Assembly: GCA_020634515.1 (NCBI GenBank)
Contig: JACKBL010000008.1
Coordinates: forward strand, 186,001-250,000
Origin: Ardenticatenales bacterium
GTDB lineage: Bacteria > Chloroflexota > Anaerolineae > Promineifilales > Promineifilaceae
Direction of reading: 5' to 3'
DNA length: 64,000 bases
The notes under the pieces are model-generated. The model ran no database searches and had not been told where the DNA came from. It saw nothing but the letters and a program-made list of their open reading frames with translations. The translations under genes and the position numbers were made by a program. Shown here piece by piece: positions 8,876-17,391 of this stretch. Position 1 is the stretch's first letter, and each line of letters starts with the position of its first letter.

Positions 8876-9998
8876 CTAGTCCAGGATGGTTGCCTGCCAG
8901 AAGCCGCGGGCGGCGGCACCGTCGCGGCAGAGGCGGATGCCGCGCACCTGGTTGGTGGGCAGCACCTTGCCCAGCAGCAGGGCGTCGCAGGCGTAGCCCG
9001 CGTCGTAAGCCAGCCACAGCTTGTCCGGCGCGGGCGCGCCCCAACTGCCCGCACTGCTGGCTTCGTCCACGAAGCTGCCATCGGCGAACAGAGTGAAGCG
9101 CCCCTGGCCGGCGCTGCCGTCATTCATCCGGTAAGCGTAATCCAGGCGGGAGGTGATGTCCACCGCTTCCACCGCGCCACGGTCGCAGCCGGCCCCCTGC
9201 GGGCGGGAGACGCCGCGCTGGTCGCTGGCGGGACAGGCCACGTCATCCCCGCTGTCAATGGCCGGGCTGCCCGGCAGCAGCACGTGCGTCAACGTCGCCC
9301 CCCCATTGTCCGCCAGCGGCCCCAGCAGCGGGTCCGTGTTCGTGATGTCGGTCGGCTGGGTCAGGTTGCAGGATGCATCATCGCTCAAATTGTAGCCCAA
9401 CGACGTGAAACTGGAGCCTTGGCAATTTCACTGAAAAAACCGGGTTTTTCGAGTGCCCGGCCAAAATTACCAGAGTGGTTCATGTGTAAAAACCCGGTTT
9501 TTGGCCTTTTTTCAGTAGAGTCAACGTTGAAGATGATAATGTTGTTAGCAACGTCGGCCACATTATCTACTATTGTGCTATGCTGCAGCGTGACGTCGTT
9601 GCTGTAATCTATGAACATGCCCCCTCCGTGGAACGTAGCCATGTTGCCAGAGAGGGTGCTGTTCTCGATAATCAACGTGCCATCGTAACTCGCGATGCCG
9701 CCACCGTTAGACCCTGAATTATTGGCAAGCGTGCTATAGTTGAGAGTCACCGTACTCTCTGCATTGAGGATACCGCCGCCAAAACCCAATGCCTCAATGA
9801 TTGTTCTGTGCGGTCAGATTGACCTGGTCGGACATTTGCGGGTCGCAGTGGGCCATAGGGCAGCCGGAGGGGGGAAGGGTGATGGGGCCGCCGGGTCCAC
9901 TAGCGAGGACGCGCGCCGCGTCGAAAACGGCCAGCAAAGAGAGGACAATGATGGAGATTACATAAAACGAACGGGGGGGGGAAATTAGGGTTGTTCAT
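8876..9998 (-). pseudogene. Broken secreted right-handed beta-helix protein with choice-of-anchor Q domain
   Basis: Pieces in three frames together make a surface or secreted beta-helix protein. The start ATG (9998) has AGGAAAAAGCC upstream. A run of nine C (coding strand, 9973-9981) shifts the frame: eight would give a normal signal peptide, with hydrophobic core VISIIVLSLLAVF. A second break lies near 9785-9830, and probably much of the helix is deleted. The next piece has typical GGGI-x-N and STLSGN rungs. The 97-bp element at 9427-9523 then interrupts the frame, which resumes as CQGSSFTSLGYNLSDD. The end contains the anchor-Q motif DNGGATLTHVLLPGSPAIDSG and a C-terminal domain of about 80 residues. 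Three lesions support decay; the C-run alone could be phase variation or a sequencing error. Confidence 0.8.
9427..9523. repeat. 97-bp dispersed element, copy 1
   Basis: Identical over 97 bp to 18627-18723. Its ends are inverted (ACTGAAAAAA at 9430-9439 and TTTTTTCAGT at 9507-9516), with an inner inverted pair ACCGGGTTTTT / AAAAACCCGGT. It interrupts the beta-helix gene. It has no coding capacity of its own, so it resembles a MITE or a REP-like element. Confidence 0.85.
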
Positions 9999-10335
9999 GG
10001 CTTTTTCCTGTAGGGTACGGACAGGTGCGGCATACTTGAAAAGCACATCCCTCCTTGCCTTATTTAATCTGTCTCCCGCCCCCCTGTGGGGAAAAGATGA
10101 AAAGGGGTAAAAAAGCTCACCAACAGCCTCAAGGATTTGGTAATGCTTGTCCACGTTTATCTTGGCTTGTTGCGGAAACAGGCTGTATGGAGGGCTTAAC
10201 TTCCTCTGAGTAAACATACCGGCTTATTGCCGCGCCGCCGCGCGCGGGCGTATAATTGCATCTGTAGCCAATTACCACAGGCGCGACGTACTTTGGATCA
10301 GAAATGCGTCGCACATCTATGAGCGCGAAAAATCT
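9999..10335. other. Intergenic region upstream of rseP
   Basis: Divergent spacer between the beta-helix remnant and rseP. It holds the ribosome-binding site of the remnant and a good promoter-like pair at 10227-10256 pointing to rseP. Open frames on the minus strand here have no family features and overlap the rseP start, so they were not called. Nothing else was recognised. Confidence 0.6.
10227..10256 (+). promoter_or_regulatory. Probable promoter of rseP
   Basis: TTGCCG at 10227-10232 and a perfect TATAAT at 10251-10256, spaced by 18 bases, lie 80 bases before the rseP start. Confidence 0.5.
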
Positions 10336-11421
10336 ATGTTTATTTATGACGTACTGGCATTTTTCCTGGTCCTGGGGCCAATTGTTCTCATTCACGAATT
10401 GGGGCACTTTATCTCCGCGGTGCGCCTGGGGGTGCGCGTGGAGGAATTTGGCCTGGGTCTGCCGCCGCGAGCGGTGACGCTATTTGAGCGCAGCGGCATC
10501 AAGTATACGCTGAACTGGCTGCCGTTGGGCGGCTTTGTGCGTCCGGCGGGCGAAGACGACCCCTCCGTGCCTGATGGTCTGGCCGCCTCGCCGAAGCGGG
10601 TGCGTTTTGCCGTCCTCTTCTCCGGTCCACTGGCGAATTTCTTGCTGGCGTTCCTTCTCTTCTGGGTGGCCTACATGATCACGGCCGTGCCTGTTTACGA
10701 TGACACCCACGTGGCGATTGTGAGCGTGGACGCCGATTCGCCGGCGGCGGCGGCGGGGCTGCTGCCGGGGGACGTGGTGGACCAGGTGGATGGGCAGGCG
10801 ATCAGCGACGCGGATGCGTTGGTGGCGCTGGTGCAGGCCTCGCCGGAAAAGGCGCTCACGTTTGCGATTGAGCGGGACGGCGCGGCGCGGACGCTCACGG
10901 TCTTGCCGGCGCGCGTGGACAATGGGTCCGCCGTGATTGGACGCATTGGGGCGGGATTGGGAGCCGCCCCTACGGGTGAGACGATTACTTACGGACCGCT
11001 GGCGGCGGCGGGGCAGTCGGTGAAGCAAGTGGGCGACATCATCATGCTCACTGTGCGCGTGCCGGTGATGCTGGTGCGCGGGGAAGTGAGTGTGAGCGAG
11101 GTGGGGTTCATTGGCCCGCCGAACATTGCCCGCGCCAGCCGCCAATCGGCGCAGATGTCGCTGGCATCGGGGGATTGGTTCCCGTTCCTCTCTTTTGTGG
11201 CCTTCATTAACGTGGCGCTGGGGTTCACCAATTTGCTGCCGATTCCGGCGCTGGATGGGGGGCGTATCCTGTTTGTGCTGATTGAGGCGCTACGTGGACG
11301 GCGGATCGCTCCGGAAAAAGAGGCCACGGTACACATGGTGGCAATCATGCTGTTGTTAGGGCTGATGGTGTTGATATTTGTGCATGATTTGATGAATCCC
11401 ATCGATTTGTTTGGTCCGTAG
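10336..11421 (+). CDS. rseP: RseP-like site-2 zinc metalloprotease (M50)
   Basis: A membrane protease that cuts transmembrane substrates, typically anti-sigma factors or signal-peptide remnants. The zinc motif HELGH is near residues 20-24 in the first membrane segment. A PDZ domain (about residues 120-200) contains VDADSPAAAAGLLPGDVV. The third zinc ligand and conserved loop NLLPIPALDGGR lie near residues 298-309, with a last membrane segment after it. The length of 361 residues matches short single-PDZ members. The start ATG 10336 gives the expected short periplasmic N-terminus before the HELGH helix; the upstream ribosome site is weak. The usual neighbours (dxr, ispG, uppS) are missing. The HEAT protein gene follows after 159 bases. 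Confidence 0.92.
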   Translation: MFIYDVLAFFLVLGPIVLIHELGHFISAVRLGVRVEEFGLGLPPRAVTLFERSGIKYTLNWLPLGGFVRPAGEDDPSVPDGLAASPKRVRFAVLFSGPLANFLLAFLLFWVAYMITAVPVYDDTHVAIVSVDADSPAAAAGLLPGDVVDQVDGQAISDADALVALVQASPEKALTFAIERDGAARTLTVLPARVDNGSAVIGRIGAGLGAAPTGETITYGPLAAAGQSVKQVGDIIMLTVRVPVMLVRGEVSVSEVGFIGPPNIARASRQSAQMSLASGDWFPFLSFVAFINVALGFTNLLPIPALDGGRILFVLIEALRGRRIAPEKEATVHMVAIMLLLGLMVLIFVHDLMNPIDLFGP

Positions 11422-11482
11422 GCGGGTGTTGGCGTTGGCGTAAGATGCTGACGCTTCATCTCGTCATAGACTGTAATTCCAG

Positions 11483-11517
11483 GCACGCTCATGATAGTAA
11501 ACTTGTGGGCGTGCTTT
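11483..11517 (+). terminator. Weak terminator candidate after rseP
   Basis: GCACGC (11483-11488) pairs with GCGTGC (11509-11514) around a 20-base loop, followed by TTTCTT. The stem is short, so this is tentative. Confidence 0.3.
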
Positions 11518-11580
11518 CTTCTTGCCTGAAAACTGTTAGAATTGAGTTGTTGCAAACTTGTAGACTTCTGGGAAGGTTCG

Positions 11581-12567
11581 ATGAATCGTAAGACGCCTTT
11601 TGCTGATGTTATGCACGCTTTGATGTCCGATCCGGCCATGCAAACGCGGTATCTGTACCGGCTATCGGACATGGAGCATGAGGAGATGCTTGCTTTCCAG
11701 GCGATGTGGCCTGCTTTTCCCGTGGGACGTCGGTCGTTGATTGCCCACCACCTCAACCAGATTTACGATGACGATTTCATGGTGGATTTTGAGAATGTGT
11801 TTCACTTTTTCCTTTCTGACGAGGCGGCCGTGGTGCGGCGGTCGGGCGTGATGGGGTTGTATGGCTCCACGAATGCGCGCCACGTCAATCCCCTTTTACG
11901 CCTGCTGGAGACGGATGCGGATGATGAGGTACGAGCACAGGGGGCGGCGACGTTGGGGAATTTTGTGTTTCAATCTTTGTGTGGGTTGATGCCGGCATTT
12001 GTCGCCGAAAAAATCATGCCCGTCCTCCTCCGCACCCTGGAAAATCCCCTCACCCCCATCATCGTACGTCGGCGCGCCCTCGAATCCGCCAGCTACCTGG
12101 ACGACGAGCGCGTCTTTGCCTTTATCACCGACGCCTACGACACCGGCGACTTTCTCACTCAATTGAGCGCCGTCAACGCCATGGGCATCAACGGCGCGCA
12201 TCGCTGGCTCCCCATCGTTTTGGACGAACTGGAAAGCCCCTATGAGGATATGCGCCTGGCTGCCGTGGAAGCCGCGGGCAAAATCGGCGATGTACAGGCC
12301 CTGAGCCAGTTGGTGCGCCTGATTGAAGAAGAGGACCAGGATCGAGCGATCCGGGAAGCGGCCATTGAGGCGTTGGCGGCGATTGGCGGCGAGGAGGCGG
12401 AGCAGATTTTGCTAGAAATGGTGGAGGACCCGGACCTGGAAGACCTGTGGGAGATGATGGCGGAAGCGCTGGAGGAAATGGACTGGTCCAACGTTTTTGA
12501 TGATTATCTGATGCTGGATTTTGGCGCGGATGACGACGATGACGAGGACGCGGAACCGTGGCTCTGA
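11581..12567 (+). CDS. HEAT-repeat protein
   Basis: A soluble alpha-solenoid of 328 residues, probably a protein-binding scaffold. From about residue 80 to 300 the chain is made of paired helices with the HEAT/PBS-lyase pattern, for example VRRSGVMGLYGS, VRAQGAATLGNF, MRLAAVEAAGKIGD and IREAAIEALAAIGGEEA. The C-terminus is very acidic (DDDDDEDAE). The start ATG 11581 has GGAAGG five bases upstream and is preferred to an in-frame TTG at 11542. The AEC carrier starts 24 bases after the stop, so the two are probably co-transcribed. No catalytic motif was seen and the partner is unknown. Confidence 0.85.
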   Translation: MNRKTPFADVMHALMSDPAMQTRYLYRLSDMEHEEMLAFQAMWPAFPVGRRSLIAHHLNQIYDDDFMVDFENVFHFFLSDEAAVVRRSGVMGLYGSTNARHVNPLLRLLETDADDEVRAQGAATLGNFVFQSLCGLMPAFVAEKIMPVLLRTLENPLTPIIVRRRALESASYLDDERVFAFITDAYDTGDFLTQLSAVNAMGINGAHRWLPIVLDELESPYEDMRLAAVEAAGKIGDVQALSQLVRLIEEEDQDRAIREAAIEALAAIGGEEAEQILLEMVEDPDLEDLWEMMAEALEEMDWSNVFDDYLMLDFGADDDDDEDAEPWL

Positions 12568-12591
12568 TGCGAGGAAACAGGTGCGGCGCTC

Positions 12592-13503
12592 GTGACCGAC
12601 ATTCTTGACGTGCTTACCAAGAATATCTTGCCAATTTTCGCTGTTGCCGGCATTGGCGCGATCCTGCGCCGTTGGATGCACCTGGAAAAAGAATCCCTCT
12701 CTCGGCTCGTTTTCTACGCCCTGGGACCCTGCCTCGTCTTTAGCTCCCTCGTCAATTCGCAGTTATCCGGCAGCGAACTAACCCAACTGGCGACCTTCGC
12801 TTTGGTGGCGGCGCTGGCCATGGGTGCGCTCAGCCTGCTGGCGGGGCGACTGCTCGGCTTCTCCCGCCAGGAGCGGGCGGCGATGGTGCTGGTGGCGATG
12901 TTCCCCAACAGCGGCAACTTCGGCCTGACGTTGAATCAACTGCGATACGGCGACGCGGGGCTGACGCGGGCGGTGGTGTATTTTACGGTGAGTACGATTC
13001 TGGTGTTCACGGTGGGGATTTTCGTGGCGTCGTTGGGGAAGTTGGATGGTCGGACGGCGCTGCGACAGGTGTTGAAAATGCCGGCATTCTACGCCGTCCT
13101 CCTCGCCCTCATTGTATATGGATTTCACCTGCCTTTGCCTTCCTTTCTGGCGCGGGGGATAGAAATTGCCGGCAACGGCTCCATCCCCGTCATGCTCATC
13201 GTCCTCGGCATGCAACTGGCCGACCTCAAAAACCTTAGCGGCCTGCGCCTCGCCCTCCCCGCCGTCACCCTGCGCCTGATCGTCGCCCCCGTCGTCGCCA
13301 CCCTCGTCGCCCTCTTCATCGGACTGCAAGGCACCGACTACGCCGTTTCCATCATCCAGGCCAGCCTGCCCACCGCCGTGGTCACCACCATCATCGCCAC
13401 CGAATTTGACGTACAGCCCGCCGGCGTCACCACCGCCGTCGTCCTCAGCACCCTCCTCAGCGTGATCACAGTCACGCTGGCAATAACTCTATTAGGCCTG
13501 TAA
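12592..13503 (+). CDS. AEC-family (auxin efflux carrier-like) transporter
   Basis: A 303-residue inner-membrane carrier with about ten hydrophobic helices in two five-helix halves, the standard size and build of bacterial AEC proteins, which export malate, malonate or other organic anions. Typical features are the FPNSGNFGL loop near residues 103-111 in the first half and the QASLPTAVVTTIIATEF stretch near residue 255 in the second. GTG 12592 is used as start; no ATG fits, and GAGGA upstream is rather far. The metallopeptidase gene begins nine bases after the stop. A sharp change from G-rich to C-rich codons occurs at TGCCGGCA 13079. Confidence 0.88.
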   Translation: MTDILDVLTKNILPIFAVAGIGAILRRWMHLEKESLSRLVFYALGPCLVFSSLVNSQLSGSELTQLATFALVAALAMGALSLLAGRLLGFSRQERAAMVLVAMFPNSGNFGLTLNQLRYGDAGLTRAVVYFTVSTILVFTVGIFVASLGKLDGRTALRQVLKMPAFYAVLLALIVYGFHLPLPSFLARGIEIAGNGSIPVMLIVLGMQLADLKNLSGLRLALPAVTLRLIVAPVVATLVALFIGLQGTDYAVSIIQASLPTAVVTTIIATEFDVQPAGVTTAVVLSTLLSVITVTLAITLLGL

Positions 13504-13512
13504 CATTGGCTC

Positions 13513-14760
13513 ATGACCGCGCGTCGCTTTCCCCTGATTATCTGGCTGCTGCTCCTCTTCCTGAGTAGGCTGCCCATCGCCCACGCCCAAAATGGCATCA
13601 GCCGGGTACAGACCACCGCCGATTACCGCTACGGCCAGGTGATGACCTTCCGCCTCCAGGCTGACAGCGAACGGCCGATTACGCGCGTCACGCTGGCCTT
13701 CAGCACGCCCACCCTGCCCAACACCTTCACAGCGGACATTCCCCTCACCCCCACCCAATCCATCGCCGTCACCCAGACCGTTGACCTCACGCAGGTCCAC
13801 ATCGCCCCCTTTGCCTCCGTCACCTTCTGGTGGACGCTCACCGACGCCAATGGCGATGTGTACGCGTTGCCGGAGTCCAGCCTGCTTTACGCCGACGACC
13901 GCTTTCGCTGGCAGGCGCTGGAACGCGAAGGCGTGGTCATTCATTGGGCCGAGGGCGACCCCGTGCTGGCGCAGACGGCGCTGGACGTGGTCGCCCAGGC
14001 GCGCCCCCGCCTGCAAGCCATCATCCCCGCCGCCTGGCCCGCCCCGCTGCACGTTTATCTCTATCCTACCAGCAGCGATTTGCGCGCCGCCCTGTTGCTT
14101 GCCGGGAGTGATTGGGTGGGTGGACACGCCAGCCCGTCCCTGGGTGTCGTTCTCGTCACTGCCGCCGACCCCATCACCGCGCCCGCCACTTTGCGGCGCA
14201 GCCTGCCACACGAACTGACCCACTGGCTGCTCTATCAGGCCACAAGCAGTAGCTATGACACCATGCCCGCCTGGTTTGGTGAAGGATTGGCAACGTGGTT
14301 TGAGGAAAACCCCAACCCCAACTACGCGGCCATCTTGCAGCAGGCCGTCAGCGCCGATCAAACGCTCCCGTTTCAGGAACTTTGCCTCGGTTTCCCCACA
14401 TCCGAGAACGACGCCCTGCTCGCCTACGCCCAGAGCGCCTCCCTCGTCGCCACCATTCAGGCGCGCTATGGCAACCACGCCCTCACGGAACTCATCGCTG
14501 CCTTTGGCGATGGCTTGCGCTGCGAGGCCGCTGTGCAACAAGTGTTGGGCATCTCCATGACGGACCTGACGCAAATCTGGCGGCGCGCCCAACAACAGCA
14601 AACGCCTTTGCAGCGATACTGGTTGCAAAATCGCGCCTGGCTGCTGCTGCTCTTGGGCGGCTTTCTTCTGACCGGACTGCTGGTTGTTTCGGGAACGGGG
14701 CTGCCGTTACCGAAAGGTTCTGGTAACGATTCGCCACCATCTTCCCGGAATCAGGTTTAA
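13513..14760 (+). CDS. Secreted, membrane-anchored MA-like zinc metallopeptidase
   Basis: A 415-residue exported protein. A signal peptide (residues 1-25, core LIIWLLLLFLS, cut after AHA) is followed by a beta-sandwich-like N-terminal half. The protease domain carries the zinc motif HELTH near residues 235-239. The downstream glutamate helix PAWFGEGLATWFEE near 254-267 supplies the third ligand, as in the gluzincin/peptidase_MA_2 family. A single membrane helix near residues 377-396 anchors the C-terminus with a short tail. The catalytic residues all appear present. The gene sits nine bases after the AEC carrier. The substrate is unknown. Confidence 0.85.
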   Translation: MTARRFPLIIWLLLLFLSRLPIAHAQNGISRVQTTADYRYGQVMTFRLQADSERPITRVTLAFSTPTLPNTFTADIPLTPTQSIAVTQTVDLTQVHIAPFASVTFWWTLTDANGDVYALPESSLLYADDRFRWQALEREGVVIHWAEGDPVLAQTALDVVAQARPRLQAIIPAAWPAPLHVYLYPTSSDLRAALLLAGSDWVGGHASPSLGVVLVTAADPITAPATLRRSLPHELTHWLLYQATSSSYDTMPAWFGEGLATWFEENPNPNYAAILQQAVSADQTLPFQELCLGFPTSENDALLAYAQSASLVATIQARYGNHALTELIAAFGDGLRCEAAVQQVLGISMTDLTQIWRRAQQQQTPLQRYWLQNRAWLLLLLGGFLLTGLLVVSGTGLPLPKGSGNDSPPSSRNQV

Positions 14761-14836
14761 TGCTAAACGACTTGAACGTTGAGATACTTTTGATCTGAAA
14801 TTAAGCTTCCGGGAAGATTATTTTCGAAGCAGATAC

Positions 14837-14905
14837 CGCGCCGCTGCGCGGCACCATCGATGAATGAAGATGATGTACCGTCGTAGCCCGATTTTCCAAA
14901 TCGGG
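14837..14905. repeat. 69-bp direct repeat, copy 1
   Basis: Matches 15085-15153 at 68 of 69 positions. It begins with a GC-rich mini-hairpin (CGCCGCTGCGCGGC) and ends in the half-palindrome CGATTTTCCAAATCG. Confidence 0.85.
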
Positions 14906-14951
14906 CGGGCGAAAGGGTGTGATTCATTTCAGTTGACTGTTGCTTGCTGTA

Positions 14952-15007
14952 GGACAATTCGCCGAATTGTCCTCCGCTGTGAAGGGACAATTTAGGCAAA
15001 TTGTCCT
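14952..15007. repeat. Pair of GGACAATT palindromes
   Basis: AGGACAATTCG and its complement surround one base (14952-14974). GGACAATTT and its complement surround four bases (14986-14994, 14999-15007). Both share the outer pattern GTAGGRCRATT with the neighbouring 15131 repeat, so they look like members of one REP-like family. Confidence 0.7.
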
Positions 15008-15084
15008 ACGGCGCGAGCAGCCTGAGCAGCGTGCTTGAAACATACCCTCTTCAAAACCGCCCTGCCTTTTCAGAGGAGACGGCA

Positions 15085-15153
15085 CGCGCCGCTGCGCGGC
15101 ACCACCGATGAATGAAGATGATGTACCGTCGTAGCCCGATTTTCCAAATCGGG
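15085..15153. repeat. 69-bp direct repeat, copy 2
   Basis: Second copy of the 14837 unit, offset 248 bp. Here the final half-palindrome is completed into a full hairpin at 15131-15177. Confidence 0.85.
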
Positions 15154-15177
15154 GGGCGATTTGGAAAATCGCCCTAC
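15131..15177. repeat. Long inverted repeat before the DUF4287 gene
   Basis: CGATTTTCCAAATCG (15137-15151) and its exact complement (15157-15171) flank five G. The pairing extends outward to 21-bp arms with two mismatches. It ends 20 bases before the next start codon, so it could fold in the leader of that mRNA. Confidence 0.75.
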
Positions 15178-15196
15178 ATTTGCAGAGGAGGTAAGA

Positions 15197-15763
15197 ATGA
15201 CAACGCCTGATCCCGCGGTGCAAACCATGATTGACAACCTGGAGAGGAAGTATGGCAAAACGCTGGCGGAATGGACGCGGATTGCCCGGACCGTGGAGCC
15301 GCAAAAGCACGGCCAGATCGTCAAACATCTGAAAGCCGAACATGGCATTGGGCATGGCTATGCCAACCTGATCGCTCAGGAGACGCTGCGCCGCGTCATC
15401 AGCGACGTGCCCGCCGAAGACGACCTGGTGGCGGCCATGTTCGCGGGGAGCAAGGAGAAGCTGCGCCCTATTTATGCGCGTTTGCTGGAAGCCGCGCAGG
15501 GTTTTGGTGCCGACGTAGAAGTCGCGCCAAAGAAGACCTACGTCAGTCTGCGCCGCCGCAAGCAGTTTGCCCTGGTGCAACCATCCACGCGGACGCGCGT
15601 CGATCTGGGGTTGAATTTGCCGGCAACGGAACCACAGGGCGTCCTGGAAGCTGTCGGCTCCTTCAATGCCATGTGTACGCACCGTATTCGCCTGGAAGGC
15701 GTGGAGATGGTGGATGAAACGGTACTGGATTGGTTGCGCGCCGCCTATGAGGCCGCCGCGTGA
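15197..15763 (+). CDS. DUF4287/DUF5655 domain protein
   Basis: A soluble 188-residue protein of unknown biochemical role. The first 65 residues match the DUF4287 pattern (IDNLERKYGKTLAEW, then KAEHGIGHGYANLIA). The rest matches DUF5655, a basic domain with KKTYVSLRRRKQFALVQP near residues 113-130. The two often occur together in bacterial genomes. The start ATG 15197 lies six bases after AGAGGAGG. An in-frame extension to 15161 would run through a hairpin and is rejected. The TPR gene follows after 24 bases. Confidence 0.8.
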   Translation: MTTPDPAVQTMIDNLERKYGKTLAEWTRIARTVEPQKHGQIVKHLKAEHGIGHGYANLIAQETLRRVISDVPAEDDLVAAMFAGSKEKLRPIYARLLEAAQGFGADVEVAPKKTYVSLRRRKQFALVQPSTRTRVDLGLNLPATEPQGVLEAVGSFNAMCTHRIRLEGVEMVDETVLDWLRAAYEAAA

Positions 15764-15787
15764 TGGCACATTTGAGACAGATGACGT

Positions 15788-16348
15788 ATGACAAATAAGA
15801 AGCATTCCCGAAAAAATGTCAGGCGGAAGCACGTCGCTGGACGGCTGCATACGGGTGAGTCGTTTGAGGTGCATTTTCGCCGGGGTACGGAACTGCTGAT
15901 GCAGGGGAACCATGATGAGGCTGTGGCTTCGCTGGAGCAGGCGTATGAGCTGGATCAGGCCCATTCGCAAGCGGCCCTCAATCTCAGCGGCGCGTATATT
16001 CTGACAAAGCAGTTTAAGCGGGCGGTGGCCGTGTTGGAACGGCTGAGTCAGCGCGAACCGGATAATCCGGTCGTCTGGCAGAATTTGGGTGCGGCCTACC
16101 TGGGCAACCCCATTTTGGCGACCGACAACATGCAGCAGCAGGCGATTGACGCTTTCCGGCGGGCGCTGGACCTCAACCCCGCCGCGCCGAACGTGGCCTA
16201 CAATTTAGGGCTGGTTCATCGGGATCGTCGGGAGTATGGTGAGGCGACGTTCTGGTTCCGCCGCGCCGTGCAGACGAATCCGAACGATGATGACGCGCGG
16301 CAGTTGCTGGCGCGTGTGCGGGTGTTGTGGGTGGAAGAGGAGGAGTAG
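15788..16348 (+). CDS. TPR-repeat protein
   Basis: A 186-residue protein with a very basic N-terminus (residues 1-22, KKHSRKNVRRKH) followed by about four tetratricopeptide repeats. Examples are FRRGTELLMQGNHDEAVASL, AALNLSGAYILTKQFKRAVA, AYNLGLVHRDRREYGEATFW and a preceding unit ending FRRALDLNPAAP. TPR domains bind other proteins; no enzyme domain is present. The start ATG 15788 overlaps no other gene. The next gene starts five bases after the stop, so these two and probably the DUF4287 gene form an operon. The partner is unknown. Confidence 0.85.
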   Translation: MTNKKHSRKNVRRKHVAGRLHTGESFEVHFRRGTELLMQGNHDEAVASLEQAYELDQAHSQAALNLSGAYILTKQFKRAVAVLERLSQREPDNPVVWQNLGAAYLGNPILATDNMQQQAIDAFRRALDLNPAAPNVAYNLGLVHRDRREYGEATFWFRRAVQTNPNDDDARQLLARVRVLWVEEEE

Positions 16349-16353
16349 CCGCG

Positions 16354-17178
16354 ATGTTGTCCATTAACTCTGATTATGTCAAGGACGACGGCGATCCTTC
16401 TCCTTATTTGCGGCAGGTGGCGGATGCCGGCATTTCCCACATCCACTGGTGTCATCATTGGGATGGCGATTACGTCTACGCGCCCGCCGAAATAGACCAG
16501 ATTGGTCGCTGGCTGCGCGACTTTGGCCTGCAACTGCGCGACCTGCACGCCTCCGAAGGCACGGAGAAGTATTGGCTCGCCAGCGAAGAGTACGCCCGGC
16601 TTGCCGGCCTGGACCTGGTGCGCAACCGCATGGAGATGACGGCGGCACTGGGGGGGCACGTCATCGTCTTGCACCTGCAACCCCAGCCCAAAATGAAAAT
16701 GTTCCAGGGGGCCTACTGGGACCGTCTGCGCCGCTCGCTGGACGCGCTGCTGCCGTCGGCGCGCCGGTTTGGCGTGCGTCTGGCCCTGGAAAACCTGATG
16801 TTTGATAATTATGCCACTATTGAGCAGGCGTTGGCTTCCTATCCGCCGGATTTTTTGGGCGTCTGCTACGACTCCGGGCACGGGAACTTCGTGGGGGAGG
16901 GGTTGCCGTTTTTGCGGCGCGTGGCCGACCGGCTGCTGGCGGTGCATTTGCACGATAACGATGGGACCGGGGACCCGCATGACTTCCCTTTTCGTGGCAG
17001 CGTTGACTGGACGCTGCTGACCCAATTGTTGGCGGGGTCTAGCTACGAGGGTCCGCTGACGTTGGAGGTGCATTTGTCGGGGGCGGGGATGAGCGATGAG
17101 GCGGCTTTTTTGCGGCAGGCGGTTGCTGTCGGGGAGCGGCTGACGCGGATGGTGCATGACGCGCGCGATGCGCGCTAA
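16354..17178 (+). CDS. Sugar phosphate isomerase/epimerase-like TIM barrel
   Basis: A 274-residue xylose-isomerase-like TIM barrel (AP endonuclease family 2 fold). Probable metal-site residues can be followed through the strands: LALENL near residue 146, CYDSGHGN near 170-177, AVHLHDNDG near 198-206 and LTLEVHLS at the last strand near 235. This points to an isomerase or epimerase on a sugar or inositol-type substrate, though members also act in DNA repair. The start ATG 16354 is about eight bases after GAGGAG. The inositol-phosphate synthase gene lies convergently just beyond, a suggestive but unproven pairing. Confidence 0.82.
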   Translation: MLSINSDYVKDDGDPSPYLRQVADAGISHIHWCHHWDGDYVYAPAEIDQIGRWLRDFGLQLRDLHASEGTEKYWLASEEYARLAGLDLVRNRMEMTAALGGHVIVLHLQPQPKMKMFQGAYWDRLRRSLDALLPSARRFGVRLALENLMFDNYATIEQALASYPPDFLGVCYDSGHGNFVGEGLPFLRRVADRLLAVHLHDNDGTGDPHDFPFRGSVDWTLLTQLLAGSSYEGPLTLEVHLSGAGMSDEAAFLRQAVAVGERLTRMVHDARDAR

Positions 17179-17182
17179 CGCC

Positions 17183-17217
17183 GCGGGGACGCACTTCATG
17201 TTCAAGTGCGTCCCCGC
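17183..17217. terminator. Strong hairpin between convergent genes
   Basis: A perfect 14-bp stem (GCGGGGACGCACTT and its complement) with a 7-base loop starts four bases after the isomerase stop. No T-run follows on either strand. The remaining 17218-17391 has another small palindrome, AAAACGG-AG-CCGTTTT (17297-17312), and no gene. Confidence 0.55.
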
Positions 17218-17391
17218 CGGTGTGTCGCGTATGAAATGCCGGCACACACTCCGGCTAATTTTTCTCATACCCCCTTCCCGGAAGCTGTTCTGACACAAAA
17301 CGGAGCCGTTTTGAGCCTGAAATCGAGCTTTCGGAAAGGTCTGAGGCTGAATACTCAGGATTCGCCCCAAACTAATACTGTCGGTGGCGGG

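Larger units (their letters stand above)
14761..15196. other. Intergenic region packed with palindromic repeats
   Basis: No gene is supported here. The region contains two 69-bp direct repeats (14837-14905, 15085-15153), two GGACAATT palindromes (14952-14974, 14986-15007), a 47-base inverted repeat (15131-15177) and the GAGGAGG ribosome site of the next gene. Antisense frames that cover it consist of repeat sequence. Confidence 0.8.

Noticed and set aside
10129..10407. Minus-strand frame upstream of rseP
   Set aside because: It overlaps the rseP promoter and start and has no recognisable features.
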